The notes under the pieces: generated by a model | The model's input: the letters and a program-made list of their open reading frames with translations, nothing else | What the model was told of the DNA's origin: nothing | Databases searched by the model: none | Program-made: the position numbers and the translations under genes | In this document: one piece after another, positions 53,066-62,033 of the stretch | How positions within the stretch are numbered: position 1 is the stretch's first letter | How the letters are laid out: each line of letters starts with the position of its first letter | Origin: Natronincola peptidivorans | GTDB lineage: Bacteria > Bacillota > Clostridia > Peptostreptococcales > Natronincolaceae | Assembly (NCBI RefSeq): GCF_900111615.1 | Contig: NZ_FOHU01000004.1 | Coordinates: 232,815-296,814 of the forward strand | Reading direction: 5' to 3' | Length of the DNA: 64,000 nt

Positions 53066-54146
53066 TGATATTCACCTCTTCTTCATAGATTTTAAATCTC
53101 TCATTCCCTGTAGTTACTCGAAGTACACCCTCATTCAAGGCCTTCATTTCATCTTCACCAGGGTGTATCATTACAGGTGCGATAAAGCTTACGCTTTCTG
53201 CAATGGTCTTTGTTACATAGTTGGAATAGGCTATGCCTCCTGTCAAAACTACAGCATCTACTTTACCATCCAGCACTGTTGCCATTGCACCTATTTCTTT
53301 TGCTATTTGATAGCACATAGCATCATAAACTAGCTTTGCCTTTTCATCCCCTGTTTCTATTCTTTCTTCTACCTCTATAGCATTGTTTGTTCTTAAGTAA
53401 CCGGTTAAGCCGCCTTTTCCTCTTAGCTTCCCTTTGATTTCAGCATGAGTGTATTTTCCTGAAAAGCATAGCTTTGCTAAGTCTCCTATAGGCACACCGC
53501 CTGCTCTTTCTGGTGAAAAAGGTCCCATTTCATTGGCATTATTATAGTCCACTAACTTACCCTTTTTCACAGGAGCTACTGAGATGCCACCCCCCAGATG
53601 AGCTACTACCAAATTCACTTCCTGAAATTCTTTGTTTAAATCAGCCGCTACTCTATGGCCAACTGCCTTTATGTTCAACGCATGGCCCAGGGAGCGTCTT
53701 TGTATTTCAGGTATGCCAGAAACCCTCGCAACATTCTCAAATTCATCTACCGCAACAGGATCTACGATATATGCCTCTATTCCTTCTGCATCTGCTATAG
53801 CCTTTGCAATAATACCCCCTAGGTTGGAAGCGTGCTCTCCTTGAAAGCCTAGGTTCAAATCCTTTATCATTGCTTCCGTAACCTTATAGGTTCCTCCCGG
53901 CATTGGACGTAACAACCCTCCTCTGCCTACTACAGCCTTAATCTCTGCTGTTTTAATATCAATCTCATTTAGCCACTGTAAGATGATTTGTTTTCTTAAT
54001 TCATACTGCTCTGTTATCTTATTAAATTTTTCTAGCTCCTGTGGAGAATGATTTAGCTTTGCTTCATAAACGCTTTCTTCCTCTTTAAATAATCCAACCT
54101 TTGTGGAGGTAGATCCAGGATTGATAACTAATACGTATTCTCTCAA
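53058..54146 (-). CDS. buk: Butyrate/branched-chain acid kinase, first copy
   Basis: A 362-residue butyrate kinase family member: [87 protein letters not shown] and VLTGGIAYSNYVTKTI. It is the first gene after the sigma-54 promoter, which lies 47 bases upstream. Having two kinases around one phosphotransacylase suggests different acid preferences (for example straight versus branched chains), which is inference. Confidence 0.94.
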   Translation of the reverse strand: MREYVLVINPGSTSTKVGLFKEEESVYEAKLNHSPQELEKFNKITEQYELRKQIILQWLNEIDIKTAEIKAVVGRGGLLRPMPGGTYKVTEAMIKDLNLGFQGEHASNLGGIIAKAIADAEGIEAYIVDPVAVDEFENVARVSGIPEIQRRSLGHALNIKAVGHRVAADLNKEFQEVNLVVAHLGGGISVAPVKKGKLVDYNNANEMGPFSPERAGGVPIGDLAKLCFSGKYTHAEIKGKLRGKGGLTGYLRTNNAIEVEERIETGDEKAKLVYDAMCYQIAKEIGAMATVLDGKVDAVVLTGGIAYSNYVTKTIAESVSFIAPVMIHPGEDEMKALNEGVLRVTTGNERFKIYEEEVNIND

Positions 54147-54192
54147 TGCTTATCACCCCGTATTTTTTTATACTTATTATTATCTGTTTAAC

Positions 54193-54208
54193 TGCAAAAG
54201 CTATGCCA
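54193..54208 (-). promoter_or_regulatory. Sigma-54 (-24/-12) promoter of the buk-ptb-buk-vor cluster
   Basis: The minus strand reads TGGCATAGCTTTTGCA, matching TGGCAY-RNNNN-TTGCW with GG and GC exactly ten bases apart. It lies between the cluster's first gene and the gene of a sigma-54 activator, as expected for that system. Confidence 0.9.
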
Positions 54209-54309
54209 GTTTAAATGATTTCGACATGTTTTTTTCGGAGTTGAAATTGCAACCATTCTATTTTTCTTCAGGCCTCATACTTCTTTTATGCGTAAAGCAA
54301 GCCTCCAGC

Positions 54310-54352
54310 GTGCAATTTTTTGCATGAAAAAAATTGCACGAATGTGTGCAAT
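54310..54352 (-). promoter_or_regulatory. Palindromic TTGCAC/GTGCAA sites, probable enhancer (UAS) and regulator terminator
   Basis: GTGCAAT (54310-54316) and ATTGCAC (54333-54339) form a near-perfect 30-bp palindrome. ATTGCAC and a third half-site GTGCAAT (54346-54352) form the dyad TTGCAC-N6-GTGCAA. They lie about 100-160 bases upstream of the sigma-54 promoter, the usual distance for activator binding. On the minus strand the second dyad is followed by TTTTTTTC directly after the regulator stop codon, so it also looks like that gene's terminator. Confidence 0.65.
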
Positions 54353-54357
54353 TTTTT

Positions 54358-56088
54358 TCATTTTATTTCTATGTGATATTTCTCCATTTTATAATATAGA
54401 TTTCTTACAGATATTTCTAAAGCCTTTGCCGCCATTGTTCTATTGCCGTGATATTTATTTAGAGCTTCCATTATATGATTTTTTTCCACCTGCTCTACTA
54501 CAGCCTTTAAGCTTTGGTTTCCACTAGCACTTTCTTCTACCTTATTGATACTGTTTCTCTCCGAAAAGTCATTAGCCCTATCAATGAATTTTGGTAAGTG
54601 TTCCTCCTGGATAATTTTTTGATTATATTTCATATTTATAAAGGCTCTTCCTATATAGTTTTGTAACTCTCTTATGTTCCCAGGCCAGTCATAGGCTAGT
54701 AATCCTTCTAAGGCTTCTTTTGTTATGTCCTCTACATTTCTTCCATACTCTTGATTATATTTACTGATCAAATGCAGCACTAGAGGATGTAGGTCCTTCT
54801 TTCTTTTTCTCAAGGGTGGTATGATAATAGGAATTACATTCAATCGATAGTATAAATCCTCTCTAAACCTGCCTTCTTTTACAGCATTCTCCAAATCTAC
54901 ATTGGTGGCAGCAATGATTCTTACATTGATGCTTATGGCTTTCGTACTCCCAACTCTAACTATTTCTCTTTCTTGTATTACCCTCAACAGCTTCGCCTGT
55001 GTGCTAATAGGGATTTCTGATATTTCATCCAGAAAAATTGTTCCTCCATGGGCTTCTTCAAATAAACCTCTTTTGCCGCCTTTTGTAGCACCTGTGAAGG
55101 CTCCCTCTATATAACCAAATAGTTCACTTTCTAATAAACTTTCATTAATAGCAGCACAGTTTACCCTTACAAATTGATTATATCTTCTCTGGGATAAATT
55201 ATGAATTGCGTGGGCAAATAATTCTTTTCCCGTCCCACTCTCTCCTCTCAAAAGCACCGTAGCTGGTGTAACTGCTGCTTGCTTTGCTTTTTCTAGAGCT
55301 GCCAGCATCCCTTCATCCTCTGCAATGATATCCTCGAAAAGGTATTTTGCCTCTAGATTCCTTATGATTTGTTTTGCCGTCATTAATTCATCCGTTAGGT
55401 TTTTTATTTCTGTCAAGTCGTGTAGTACCCCAACACTTCCCTTTAACTCACCATCCACAATGATAGGTGCTGCATGAACCAACACTTCCTTCTTTTGAGG
55501 TCCTAGCTTCAGCCTTGCATTTTTTACTGGTTTTTTTGTTTTCAATACTTGTAAATGAATACTATCCCCCTCTGCTATATCTGCTGTAACAGACTGGCCA
55601 ATGATATCCTTTTCTGTAAGTCCAGTAACTCTTGTATAGGCAGGATTGATTAACACACCAATCCCTTTTTCATTGCATACTGAGATAGCATCCTGGGTTG
55701 AATGAAAAATTCCCTCTAAAAGACTCTGCATCTCCTTTAGCTTATAGATTTGATGGGTTAAATCCATCACTTCACTTATATCTCTAAAGATTGCTACAGC
55801 TCCAATTACTTTTCCGTCTTCATCCTTTACTGGCATTCGACTAGTTATAATCGTCGTATTTCCTAGTGGTTGTTTTTGGTTTAATTCTGATTCTCCTGTT
55901 TTTAATATATAAGGTAAACGGGTGCTGTTAACTACCTCCTTTACCGACATTCCTAGTACCTGTTTTTCTAGGAAACCTGTGATCCTTTCTGCCGACCGAT
56001 TAAAGAGAGTAATTCTACCTTGATCATCTATAGCGATTACGCCATCATTGGTGCTTTTTAAAATAACATCTAGTTCCTGCCTTTTCAT
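54358..56088 (-). CDS. Sigma-54 dependent transcriptional activator (PAS-PAS-AAA-Fis)
   Basis: A 576-residue regulator. Two PAS domains (about 1-105 and 120-230) carry DGVIAIDDQGRITLFNRSAERITG and ISVCNEKGIGVLINPAYTRVTGL. The AAA+ domain (about 255-490) has Walker A GESGTGKELFAHAIH, the sigma-54 contact GAFTGA, Walker B GGTIFLDEI, and the sensor RFREDLYYRLNV. The C-terminal Fis-type helix-turn-helix ends NRTMAAKALEISVRNLYYKMEKY. It is the obvious activator of the adjacent cluster, probably sensing a 2-oxoacid or redox cue through PAS. ATG at 56088 has AAGGAAGG upstream. Confidence 0.95.
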   Translation of the reverse strand: MKRQELDVILKSTNDGVIAIDDQGRITLFNRSAERITGFLEKQVLGMSVKEVVNSTRLPYILKTGESELNQKQPLGNTTIITSRMPVKDEDGKVIGAVAIFRDISEVMDLTHQIYKLKEMQSLLEGIFHSTQDAISVCNEKGIGVLINPAYTRVTGLTEKDIIGQSVTADIAEGDSIHLQVLKTKKPVKNARLKLGPQKKEVLVHAAPIIVDGELKGSVGVLHDLTEIKNLTDELMTAKQIIRNLEAKYLFEDIIAEDEGMLAALEKAKQAAVTPATVLLRGESGTGKELFAHAIHNLSQRRYNQFVRVNCAAINESLLESELFGYIEGAFTGATKGGKRGLFEEAHGGTIFLDEISEIPISTQAKLLRVIQEREIVRVGSTKAISINVRIIAATNVDLENAVKEGRFREDLYYRLNVIPIIIPPLRKRKKDLHPLVLHLISKYNQEYGRNVEDITKEALEGLLAYDWPGNIRELQNYIGRAFINMKYNQKIIQEEHLPKFIDRANDFSERNSINKVEESASGNQSLKAVVEQVEKNHIMEALNKYHGNRTMAAKALEISVRNLYYKMEKYHIEIK

Positions 56089-56128
56089 GAAATACACCTT
56101 CCTTATTAGGCACAGCTTGGGTTAGTGA

Positions 56129-57361
56129 TTACGTCTCATTATCTATAGATACAACTTTTACATTAACAGATTGTGGTATCAACTGAATCTGCTTAGCTCT
56201 TCTTTCCACTAAGAAGGGCATCTCCACCACAGGCTCTATGGTGTATTGATTCTGCTCTAAGCCTTCCATGTTGATGACAATATTTATTGCCGCTGCCTCC
56301 ACAGTATCTAATAGCGTTTCCGTTGCTGATATCCTTACCTGAAGCACTGCTGGTATTTCGCTTTTATCCACTTCAACTCCTGCTGCCACATTTCTAAATT
56401 CTATATCCTCCCTCGCTATCTCGAAGTTTCTCTCTACTATAGGATCTACCTCTATACTCAGTGTAACCTCAGGGGTGTCGATGACTGTTATACCCTCTGG
56501 CAAGTCTAGTGCTATCCTTCTACTTATATTTTCATCAATGTTATCAATGACTATCGTTTCGGTATTGATGTATTCTATGAGATTAACAATCTCCTGCTGT
56601 CCTCTTATATTAATAGTAGTTGGTTCAACAGAAATACTGCTTATTTCATAGCCTGCTGCTGGCATTGTTTCTACTACTGGGTTAACACTTACTGTTTTCA
56701 GTTGATCTATAGGTATATTTATATTGACATAAGCTGTTTGCAAACTAACATTTGGTATTTCTTCTCCTCGACTGTTTATTGGTTTTAAAGGATATCGAGT
56801 GTTAATGTTTTCAAACTCCTCCGAAAGCTTTATGTTGGCTTGTACTACTTCCACTGCATTTACTAAGCTTTCTGGCCCCTCCACCCAAACAGCTGTAGGC
56901 TGATAATCCAGTTCTCCTAAGACATAACCTCTACGGGGGGTTCCTTCGATGTTGACATTTACAGGTTTTTGTCTGCTGATGATTTCTTCTAATTCAATTC
57001 TAATAAGCTTAGGATTGAAATCAACCTCAACTTCTCCAGGTACTGAAACCTCTAGCGGAATGTTATTAACCCCCGGTCGGTACCCAAGTATATCCGCCTT
57101 AACTTCTATTTGACCTCTTGCTATTCTATGAACTTCATCTCTTCTTCCTGTTATTCGAACTCTGATGGTTTCATCAGCTTCTCCTTTTATTACAAATCCA
57201 GCTTGTCTCATTTCCTCTATGTTAATAAATTCAACAGGGACATTTTGTTCATCTCTTGTGATCCTAGGATTTATTTCACTCATAACATAGATCCATATAG
57301 TTAAGGCAAAAAAAATAGAAATTATTTTGGGGGTTAAATTACTACGATTGAATTTATTCAT
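56129..57361 (-). CDS. cdaR: CdaR, YbbR-domain regulator of the c-di-AMP cyclase
   Basis: A 410-residue protein: one N-terminal membrane segment (KIISIFFALTIWIYVMSEI, about 12-30) and an extracellular part of four to five YbbR repeats (for example RIARGQIEVKADILGYRPGVNNIPLEV and VSVNPVVETMPAAGYEISSISVEPTTINIRG). CdaR binds and modulates CdaA across the membrane. The start overlaps the cdaA stop codon (ATGA). In the usual order glmM would follow; here a sigma-54 regulator gene follows 40 bases later. Confidence 0.9.
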   Translation of the reverse strand: MNKFNRSNLTPKIISIFFALTIWIYVMSEINPRITRDEQNVPVEFINIEEMRQAGFVIKGEADETIRVRITGRRDEVHRIARGQIEVKADILGYRPGVNNIPLEVSVPGEVEVDFNPKLIRIELEEIISRQKPVNVNIEGTPRRGYVLGELDYQPTAVWVEGPESLVNAVEVVQANIKLSEEFENINTRYPLKPINSRGEEIPNVSLQTAYVNINIPIDQLKTVSVNPVVETMPAAGYEISSISVEPTTINIRGQQEIVNLIEYINTETIVIDNIDENISRRIALDLPEGITVIDTPEVTLSIEVDPIVERNFEIAREDIEFRNVAAGVEVDKSEIPAVLQVRISATETLLDTVEAAAINIVINMEGLEQNQYTIEPVVEMPFLVERRAKQIQLIPQSVNVKVVSIDNET

Positions 57362-58182
57362 TTTTTATGCCTCCATTTCATTTTTAAGAATTGCCATTGT
57401 TTGTTTTCAGTAGCTTTAAAACTATTGGTAAGTATTGATCTTAAGGTTGTGGTGTCTAAAAATCTTGTTAACTTTCCATTTTCGGCAATAGAAATAGCGC
57501 CCGTTTCTTCTGATACAATCACAACAATAGAGTCCGATCTTTCTGTCACACCAATAGCAGCCCTATGCCTTGTTCCTAAATCTTTGCTGAGATGATTGTT
57601 TTCCGTTAGAGGCAAAAAGCAGCCTGCAGCAAGGACTATATTTTTTCTAACAACAACAGCGCCATCATGCAATGGTGTGTTAGGCATAAAAATATTTATT
57701 AGTAGTCCAGTAGATATCCTGCCATTGATAGGGGTTCCTGTTTCCACCACTTCATTTAAACCTGTGTCCTTTTCCACCACCATAAGAGCTCCTATTTTTT
57801 GTCGCGATAAAGAAGCAGCAGCCTCCACGATTTCATTAATCATCATACTAATTTCTTCATGCTCGATATCAATAATAGATTTAGTAAGAAACTTGGTTCT
57901 TCCGATATATTCAAGAGCCCTTCTTAGCTCAGGTTGAAATACAATTAGTAAAGCTATTAATCCTACTGTCATGGTATTTCTTAAAATCCAATTTATAGCA
58001 TGCAATTGCAGCCAATCACTAAGCTGTGTTGCCAGTAGAAGCACAACAATTCCTTTAATTAATTGTTCTGCCCTAGTTTCTCTAATCAGCATGTATAGTT
58101 TATAAAATACAAAAGCTACAATAACCATGTCTACTAAATCTGTCATTCTAACATTTCTCATAATCTCTATTAAATTCTGCAT
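57358..58182 (-). CDS. cdaA: Diadenylate cyclase CdaA (c-di-AMP synthase)
   Basis: A 274-residue membrane enzyme with three N-terminal segments (residues about 12-80) and a DAC domain with the catalytic motifs TPLHDGAVVV (DGA) and GTRHRAAIGVTE (RHR). It joins two ATP into c-di-AMP, which controls potassium and wall homeostasis. ATG at 58182 has AAGAGG eight bases upstream; the frame extends three codons further to a GTG. It is the first gene of the cdaA-cdaR unit. Confidence 0.95.
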   Translation of the reverse strand: MQNLIEIMRNVRMTDLVDMVIVAFVFYKLYMLIRETRAEQLIKGIVVLLLATQLSDWLQLHAINWILRNTMTVGLIALLIVFQPELRRALEYIGRTKFLTKSIIDIEHEEISMMINEIVEAAASLSRQKIGALMVVEKDTGLNEVVETGTPINGRISTGLLINIFMPNTPLHDGAVVVRKNIVLAAGCFLPLTENNHLSKDLGTRHRAAIGVTERSDSIVVIVSEETGAISIAENGKLTRFLDTTTLRSILTNSFKATENKQWQFLKMKWRHKK

Positions 58183-58191
58183 GTAAAACAC

Positions 58192-58662
58192 CTCTTATGG
58201 ATTCTTCAATTTTTCTATAATATTACAATATACTAGATAATAACCTATATTTCCATATGAAAAAGGAAAAACCCTTCTATTTCTCTAAAGGAAATTATAT
58301 TTTCTATAAATTTTTTCATGTGGTTATTTTTATTTTAGTACTCTTTTATTATAGAGCTTTTGTAGATTTTTTTAAATAGCCATTATAAAATGAGACTTTA
58401 TTCATAGGGAGTTTTTACTCCCATTGAATTGCAGCCGGATTTACTTGGAGGATGTAGTTCTTGATCTCTGGCTTTTGGAAGCGGGAGTCTTAGCAGTATA
58501 CTGAAGGATAAATATAAGAACTATCTAAAGGTAGTCCTTATACTCAGTATAGTCAAAAAAGCAGGTTTCTAGCTATAATACTGTAGAAATTATTAATAAG
58601 AAACATAATTTAAATAAATTGAGATAAACTAATGATAAGATTATTAGGAAAGGAAGAGGTCT
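58192..58662. other. Gene-free stretch containing an IS-end-like element
   Basis: 471 bases between the divergent cdaA and BON genes with no gene. The part 58400-58553 has strong secondary structure and is listed separately. The parts 58192-58400 and 58554-58662 are AT-rich and should carry the divergent promoters, which are not clear by eye. Confidence 0.7.
58400..58553 (-). mobile_element. Decayed IS200/IS605-type end or orphan omega-RNA-like segment
   Basis: Read on the minus strand there is an irregular long hairpin at 58496-58552 (ATACTGAGTATAAGGACTACC paired with its partner), then GACTCCCGCTTCC, AGAGATCAAGAAC, CAAGTAAATCC, and a hairpin GGGAGTAAAAACTCCC at 58407-58422. ACTCCC occurs twice and GGGAGT once, so alternative pairings (pseudoknot-like) exist. 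This arrangement resembles the right end and guide-RNA scaffold of TnpB-carrying IS200/IS605 elements. No transposase or TnpB gene is present. The family assignment comes from pattern memory and needs a search. Confidence 0.45.
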
Positions 58663-59367
58663 ATGGGAAAAAAAGTAAACAGCAAGCGAAAAAATATAAT
58701 CATTGATGATAAAATTCCCACGAAAGATCAGTTGATAGTGGATTATATAAAGGATCAACTGGAGGAAAAAATGCAGGCAAGTGCTATGGATATCAACGTA
58801 TTTTGTAAAGACGGCTATGTTCATATGTCTGGTATGGTGGATGTTTTAGCTGAAAAAAAATTTGCTGAAAAGGTTGCTCTTCGGATACCTGGTGTAAGAA
58901 AAATTGAAAATAAGATCACTATTGCAATGGATAGTAATTTTAACGATAAGCATATAGAGAAGGAAGTATTAGACAAGCTACAGGATAGCTTTTCTGAACC
59001 ACCGGGTATAGGTGCAAAGGTTGAAAGAGGTGTTGTCAACCTTATGGGTCATGTAAACACCTTAAAAAGTTGCCACGATGCAATGGATCTGGCATCGAAG
59101 GTGAGGGGGGTGAAGGATGTTGTAAACAATATCAATATAGATACCTATGGAAAATATACAGATGAGGCTATTAGAAATAAAATTCTTCAAGAATACAGTA
59201 AGTCTCCATTGGATTATAGAGATATAACCCGAAGAGTTTCAAAGGGAGAGGTTACATTATCCGGAGCTTTAGATAACTACCAAGATATTGAGTTAGCGAA
59301 GGAGATAGCAACAGGTATTGAGGGTGTAGTAAAAATACGTAACCATATACGAATTAGAGAACAATAA
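58663..59367 (+). CDS. Protein with three BON domains
   Basis: A 234-residue protein with a basic start (GKKVNSKRKNIIIDDK) and three BON domains at about 20-85, 92-155 and 160-232. Each has the pattern 'i...v.l...g.V.L.G.v........a...a..v.GV..v.n.i.i' (for example NLMGHVNTLKSCHDAMDLASKVRGVKDVVNNINI). No signal peptide is seen, so unlike OsmY it is probably cytoplasmic. BON domains bind membranes, phospholipids or other ligands. It is a single-gene unit divergent from cdaA. Confidence 0.85.
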   Translation: MGKKVNSKRKNIIIDDKIPTKDQLIVDYIKDQLEEKMQASAMDINVFCKDGYVHMSGMVDVLAEKKFAEKVALRIPGVRKIENKITIAMDSNFNDKHIEKEVLDKLQDSFSEPPGIGAKVERGVVNLMGHVNTLKSCHDAMDLASKVRGVKDVVNNINIDTYGKYTDEAIRNKILQEYSKSPLDYRDITRRVSKGEVTLSGALDNYQDIELAKEIATGIEGVVKIRNHIRIREQ

Positions 59368-59393
59368 AATTTATCTATGACATTGGATTCATT

Positions 59394-59414
59394 AGGAAGG
59401 TAGTTTTTCTTCCT
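59394..59414 (+). terminator. Terminator of the BON-domain gene
   Basis: AGGAAG pairs with CTTCCT around a nine-base loop, followed by TTTTTTCTTTTTTT on the plus strand, 27 bases after the stop codon. Confidence 0.75.
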
Positions 59415-59574
59415 TTTTTTCTTTTTTTGTCATATTTATTCAATTTTTTTTAATATTATCACCTTTTTCTACTAAATAATTTCATCGTATTTCCGCAATA
59501 AATAGACAATAGCGTCGCTAATTGACCCTTGTAAATATTTATGAATAATCTTTGTATATTTATTAAAAAAATAC

Positions 59575-59603
59575 TTGCATATTTATACGTTATTGCTTAT
59601 AAT
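59575..59603 (+). promoter_or_regulatory. argG promoter with possible ArgR site overlap
   Basis: TTGCAT (59575-59580) and TATAAT (59598-59603) are 17 bases apart, 39 bases before the argG ATG. The surrounding sequence has ARG-box-like AT-rich half-sites (ATGAATAAT at 59541-59549 and AAGAATGAATGAT near 59613), which would suit ArgR repression. The promoter is firm; the operator is a guess. Confidence 0.7.
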
Positions 59604-59641
59604 TATATTTATAAGAATGAATGATTATGGAGGGATTCAAG

Positions 59642-60877
59642 ATGAATAAAGAAAAGGTTGTATTAGCATATTCTGGAGGGCTAGATACATCAGTTATCTT
59701 AAAATGGTTAGAAAATACTTATCAATATGAAGTCATTGCTGTCTGTGTTAATGTTGGTCAAGAAGATGACTTTCCTGCTATAAAGAAAAAAGCATTATCT
59801 ACTGGTGCAATAAAAGCATATGTATTAGATGTTAAGGAAGAATTTGTTACTGATTATATTTTCCCTACTCTTAAAGCAGGGGCAGTATACGAGGATGACT
59901 ACTTATTAGGAACTTCCTTCGCTCGACCGCTAATTGCGAAAAAACTAGTAGAAATCGCTGAAGCAGAAGGTGCTGTAGCAATTGCTCATGGAGCTACTGG
60001 AAAAGGTAATGATCAGGTTCGTTTTGAAGCTACTATTAAAGCCTTAAATCCTTATCTGAAAATTATTGCACCTTGGCGTATATGGGATTTAAAGTCAAGA
60101 GAAGATTGTATTGATTATGCTGCCAAAAACAATATTCCTATCCCAGTAACAAAAAAAGATATCTACAGCCGTGATAGCAACATTTGGCACATGAGTCATG
60201 AGGGTGGCAATCTAGAGGATACCTGGAATCAACATGAAACCAATATTTATAAAATGTGTGTGGCACCAGAGGATGCTCCTAATACTCCAGGCTATGTAGA
60301 AATTCAATTTGAAGCTGGCGTACCTGTAGCAGTGGATGGCGTAAAATATAATCCAGTGGATATGATTGAAAAGCTAAACACAATCGCTGGGGCTCATGGT
60401 GTTGGAATTATTGATATCGTAGAAAATCGACTTGTTGGCATGAAATCCCGTGGGGTATATGAAACTCCTGGTGGTACATTATTATTCCAAGCTCATAAAT
60501 CTCTAGAAAAATTAACTTTAGATAGAGCAACCATGAACTTTAAAAAAGGTATTTCTGAAAAGTACGCTCAGTTAGTATATGATGGTCTTTGGTTTACACC
60601 ATTAAAAGAAGCATTAGATCAATTTGTTGATAGTACTCAGCAATATGTGACAGGATCTGTAAAATTAAAGTTATTTAAAGGAACCTGTACATCTGTTGCT
60701 TCTACATCACAATACTCTCTATATAACGAAGAATTTGTTACCTTTGGAGAAGATGATGTATATAACCAAAAAGATGCTGAAGGTTTTATTAACCTATTTG
60801 CTCTTCCTTTAAAAATACGCTCTATTATGAAGTTTGAGCAAGAAAACAAACATAAAAGTGATAAACAAGTAATATAG
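59642..60877 (+). CDS. argG: Argininosuccinate synthase
   Basis: A 411-residue enzyme joining citrulline and aspartate with ATP to give argininosuccinate. It begins [21 protein letters not shown] (P-loop of PP-type ATP binding) and has [36 protein letters not shown] and [20 protein letters not shown], all family hallmarks. The ATG at 59642 has GGAGG eight bases upstream. argH is not downstream, so the pathway's last step must be encoded elsewhere. Confidence 0.97.
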   Translation: MNKEKVVLAYSGGLDTSVILKWLENTYQYEVIAVCVNVGQEDDFPAIKKKALSTGAIKAYVLDVKEEFVTDYIFPTLKAGAVYEDDYLLGTSFARPLIAKKLVEIAEAEGAVAIAHGATGKGNDQVRFEATIKALNPYLKIIAPWRIWDLKSREDCIDYAAKNNIPIPVTKKDIYSRDSNIWHMSHEGGNLEDTWNQHETNIYKMCVAPEDAPNTPGYVEIQFEAGVPVAVDGVKYNPVDMIEKLNTIAGAHGVGIIDIVENRLVGMKSRGVYETPGGTLLFQAHKSLEKLTLDRATMNFKKGISEKYAQLVYDGLWFTPLKEALDQFVDSTQQYVTGSVKLKLFKGTCTSVASTSQYSLYNEEFVTFGEDDVYNQKDAEGFINLFALPLKIRSIMKFEQENKHKSDKQVI

Positions 60878-60919
60878 CGTATGAAATATCATTGCAAAGA
60901 TAATGCTTTTCAACTGTTT

Positions 60920-60944
60920 GGGAGGGGAAATGTTTTCCCCTCCC
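60920..60944. terminator. Terminator between argG and the reductase gene
   Basis: GGGAGGGGAAA pairs with TTTTCCCCTCCC, forming a GC-rich hairpin right between the two convergent stop codons. It can serve both directions. Confidence 0.85.
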
Positions 60945-60946
60945 AT

Positions 60947-62029
60947 TTATTTGACTTCTTCAGCTTTTTTCATGTTCTTTCTTACCTCTTCAAGGTATTT
61001 TTCATCTATTACTCTTTCAAAACTCCTAAGTCCCGCCAATCTAAAACCGTGCTTATCTGCTAATCTATTGATCTCATCAACTTTCTCTATATGTATTTCC
61101 CTACCTAAGCTAAAATTTTCATGCTTTTTCTCTAGTGCCAGTATCATGGTTTCAGCCATACATGCATAGGCTAATCTAGGTGGAAAACCAAAATTAAAGT
61201 TAAATTCTACCTCTTTGGGTACTTCAATCACGCCTCCCTCAATCACCAAAACATCTTTTCTTTTCTCCTGTACCCTTTTTGATACATCTCTTGGTCTTGC
61301 AACATCACAAATAATAGCACCCGATTTAATATATTCTGGATAGATTACTTCATCGATGCTGCTGGTTACAGTTATAACTGCATCTGCTTCAGCTACTCCT
61401 TCTTTAATATCTATTGTATAATCAATATGTACCTTTGGATATTTAGCATTTAATGTTGTCTTTAGCTCCTGCAATTTCCTTAGATTTCTTCCTATCAATG
61501 TGACTTTTTTTCCATTTCTACAAACTAACTCTGCAGATACCTTGCCTATAGACCCATTAGCTCCTATAACTGCCACTTGGCTTTCTTCTATACTTCTTCC
61601 TAATAATCTTGAAGCTTCCTTGATGGCTTCATATGCTGCTGCAACTGTGTAGGTGTTTCCTGTAGTAACAGCTATATTTGAGTTGTTTGCTATTGTAATT
61701 CCAGCATCTCCAACAACTGAGGTATATGCTCCTAAGCCCATTATTTTAGCTCCTAGTTTTTCAGCAATTCTTCCTGCCTCAATGACCTTATTCAGTACCT
61801 GCTTTGTTTCCAAAGTCATCATCATTTTTGTTGTCATAGGAACGCCTATAAACCAACCTTCTGCTTCATTGTATTGACTTGTGACATTAGTAATATGTGA
61901 AACCTGTGAAGGGGAAATGTTACTGGCTATTTTTTCTACTAAAAATTTTGGTAAAATTTTTAGTGATTTATATTTTCTGTATATATCATCAATCCCTATG
62001 GGATGAATGACGAAGGCAAATTTCTCCAT
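60947..62029 (-). CDS. Acyl-ACP reductase (AAR)-like oxidoreductase
   Basis: A 360-residue protein resembling the cyanobacterial long-chain acyl-ACP reductase and its COG5322 relatives. It has an NAD(P) site QVAVIGANGSIGKVSAELV (about 151-169), LGAYTSVVGDAGITIA, TTGNTYTVAAAYEAI, and the C-terminal block AYACMAETMILALEKKHENFSLGR. This block matches the AAR region holding the acyl-accepting Cys (Cys290 here). Cyanobacterial AAR makes fatty aldehyde from acyl-ACP. The gene starts four bases after the class III aminotransferase ends, with AAGGAG inside that gene's tail, so the two are cotranscribed. Substrate is inferred. Confidence 0.75.
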   Translation of the reverse strand: MEKFAFVIHPIGIDDIYRKYKSLKILPKFLVEKIASNISPSQVSHITNVTSQYNEAEGWFIGVPMTTKMMMTLETKQVLNKVIEAGRIAEKLGAKIMGLGAYTSVVGDAGITIANNSNIAVTTGNTYTVAAAYEAIKEASRLLGRSIEESQVAVIGANGSIGKVSAELVCRNGKKVTLIGRNLRKLQELKTTLNAKYPKVHIDYTIDIKEGVAEADAVITVTSSIDEVIYPEYIKSGAIICDVARPRDVSKRVQEKRKDVLVIEGGVIEVPKEVEFNFNFGFPPRLAYACMAETMILALEKKHENFSLGREIHIEKVDEINRLADKHGFRLAGLRSFERVIDEKYLEEVRKNMKKAEEVK

Positions 62030-62033
62030 TGGT

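Noticed and set aside
59368..59641. T-box before argG
   Set aside because: The T-box core is absent. A plain promoter lies close to the start codon instead.
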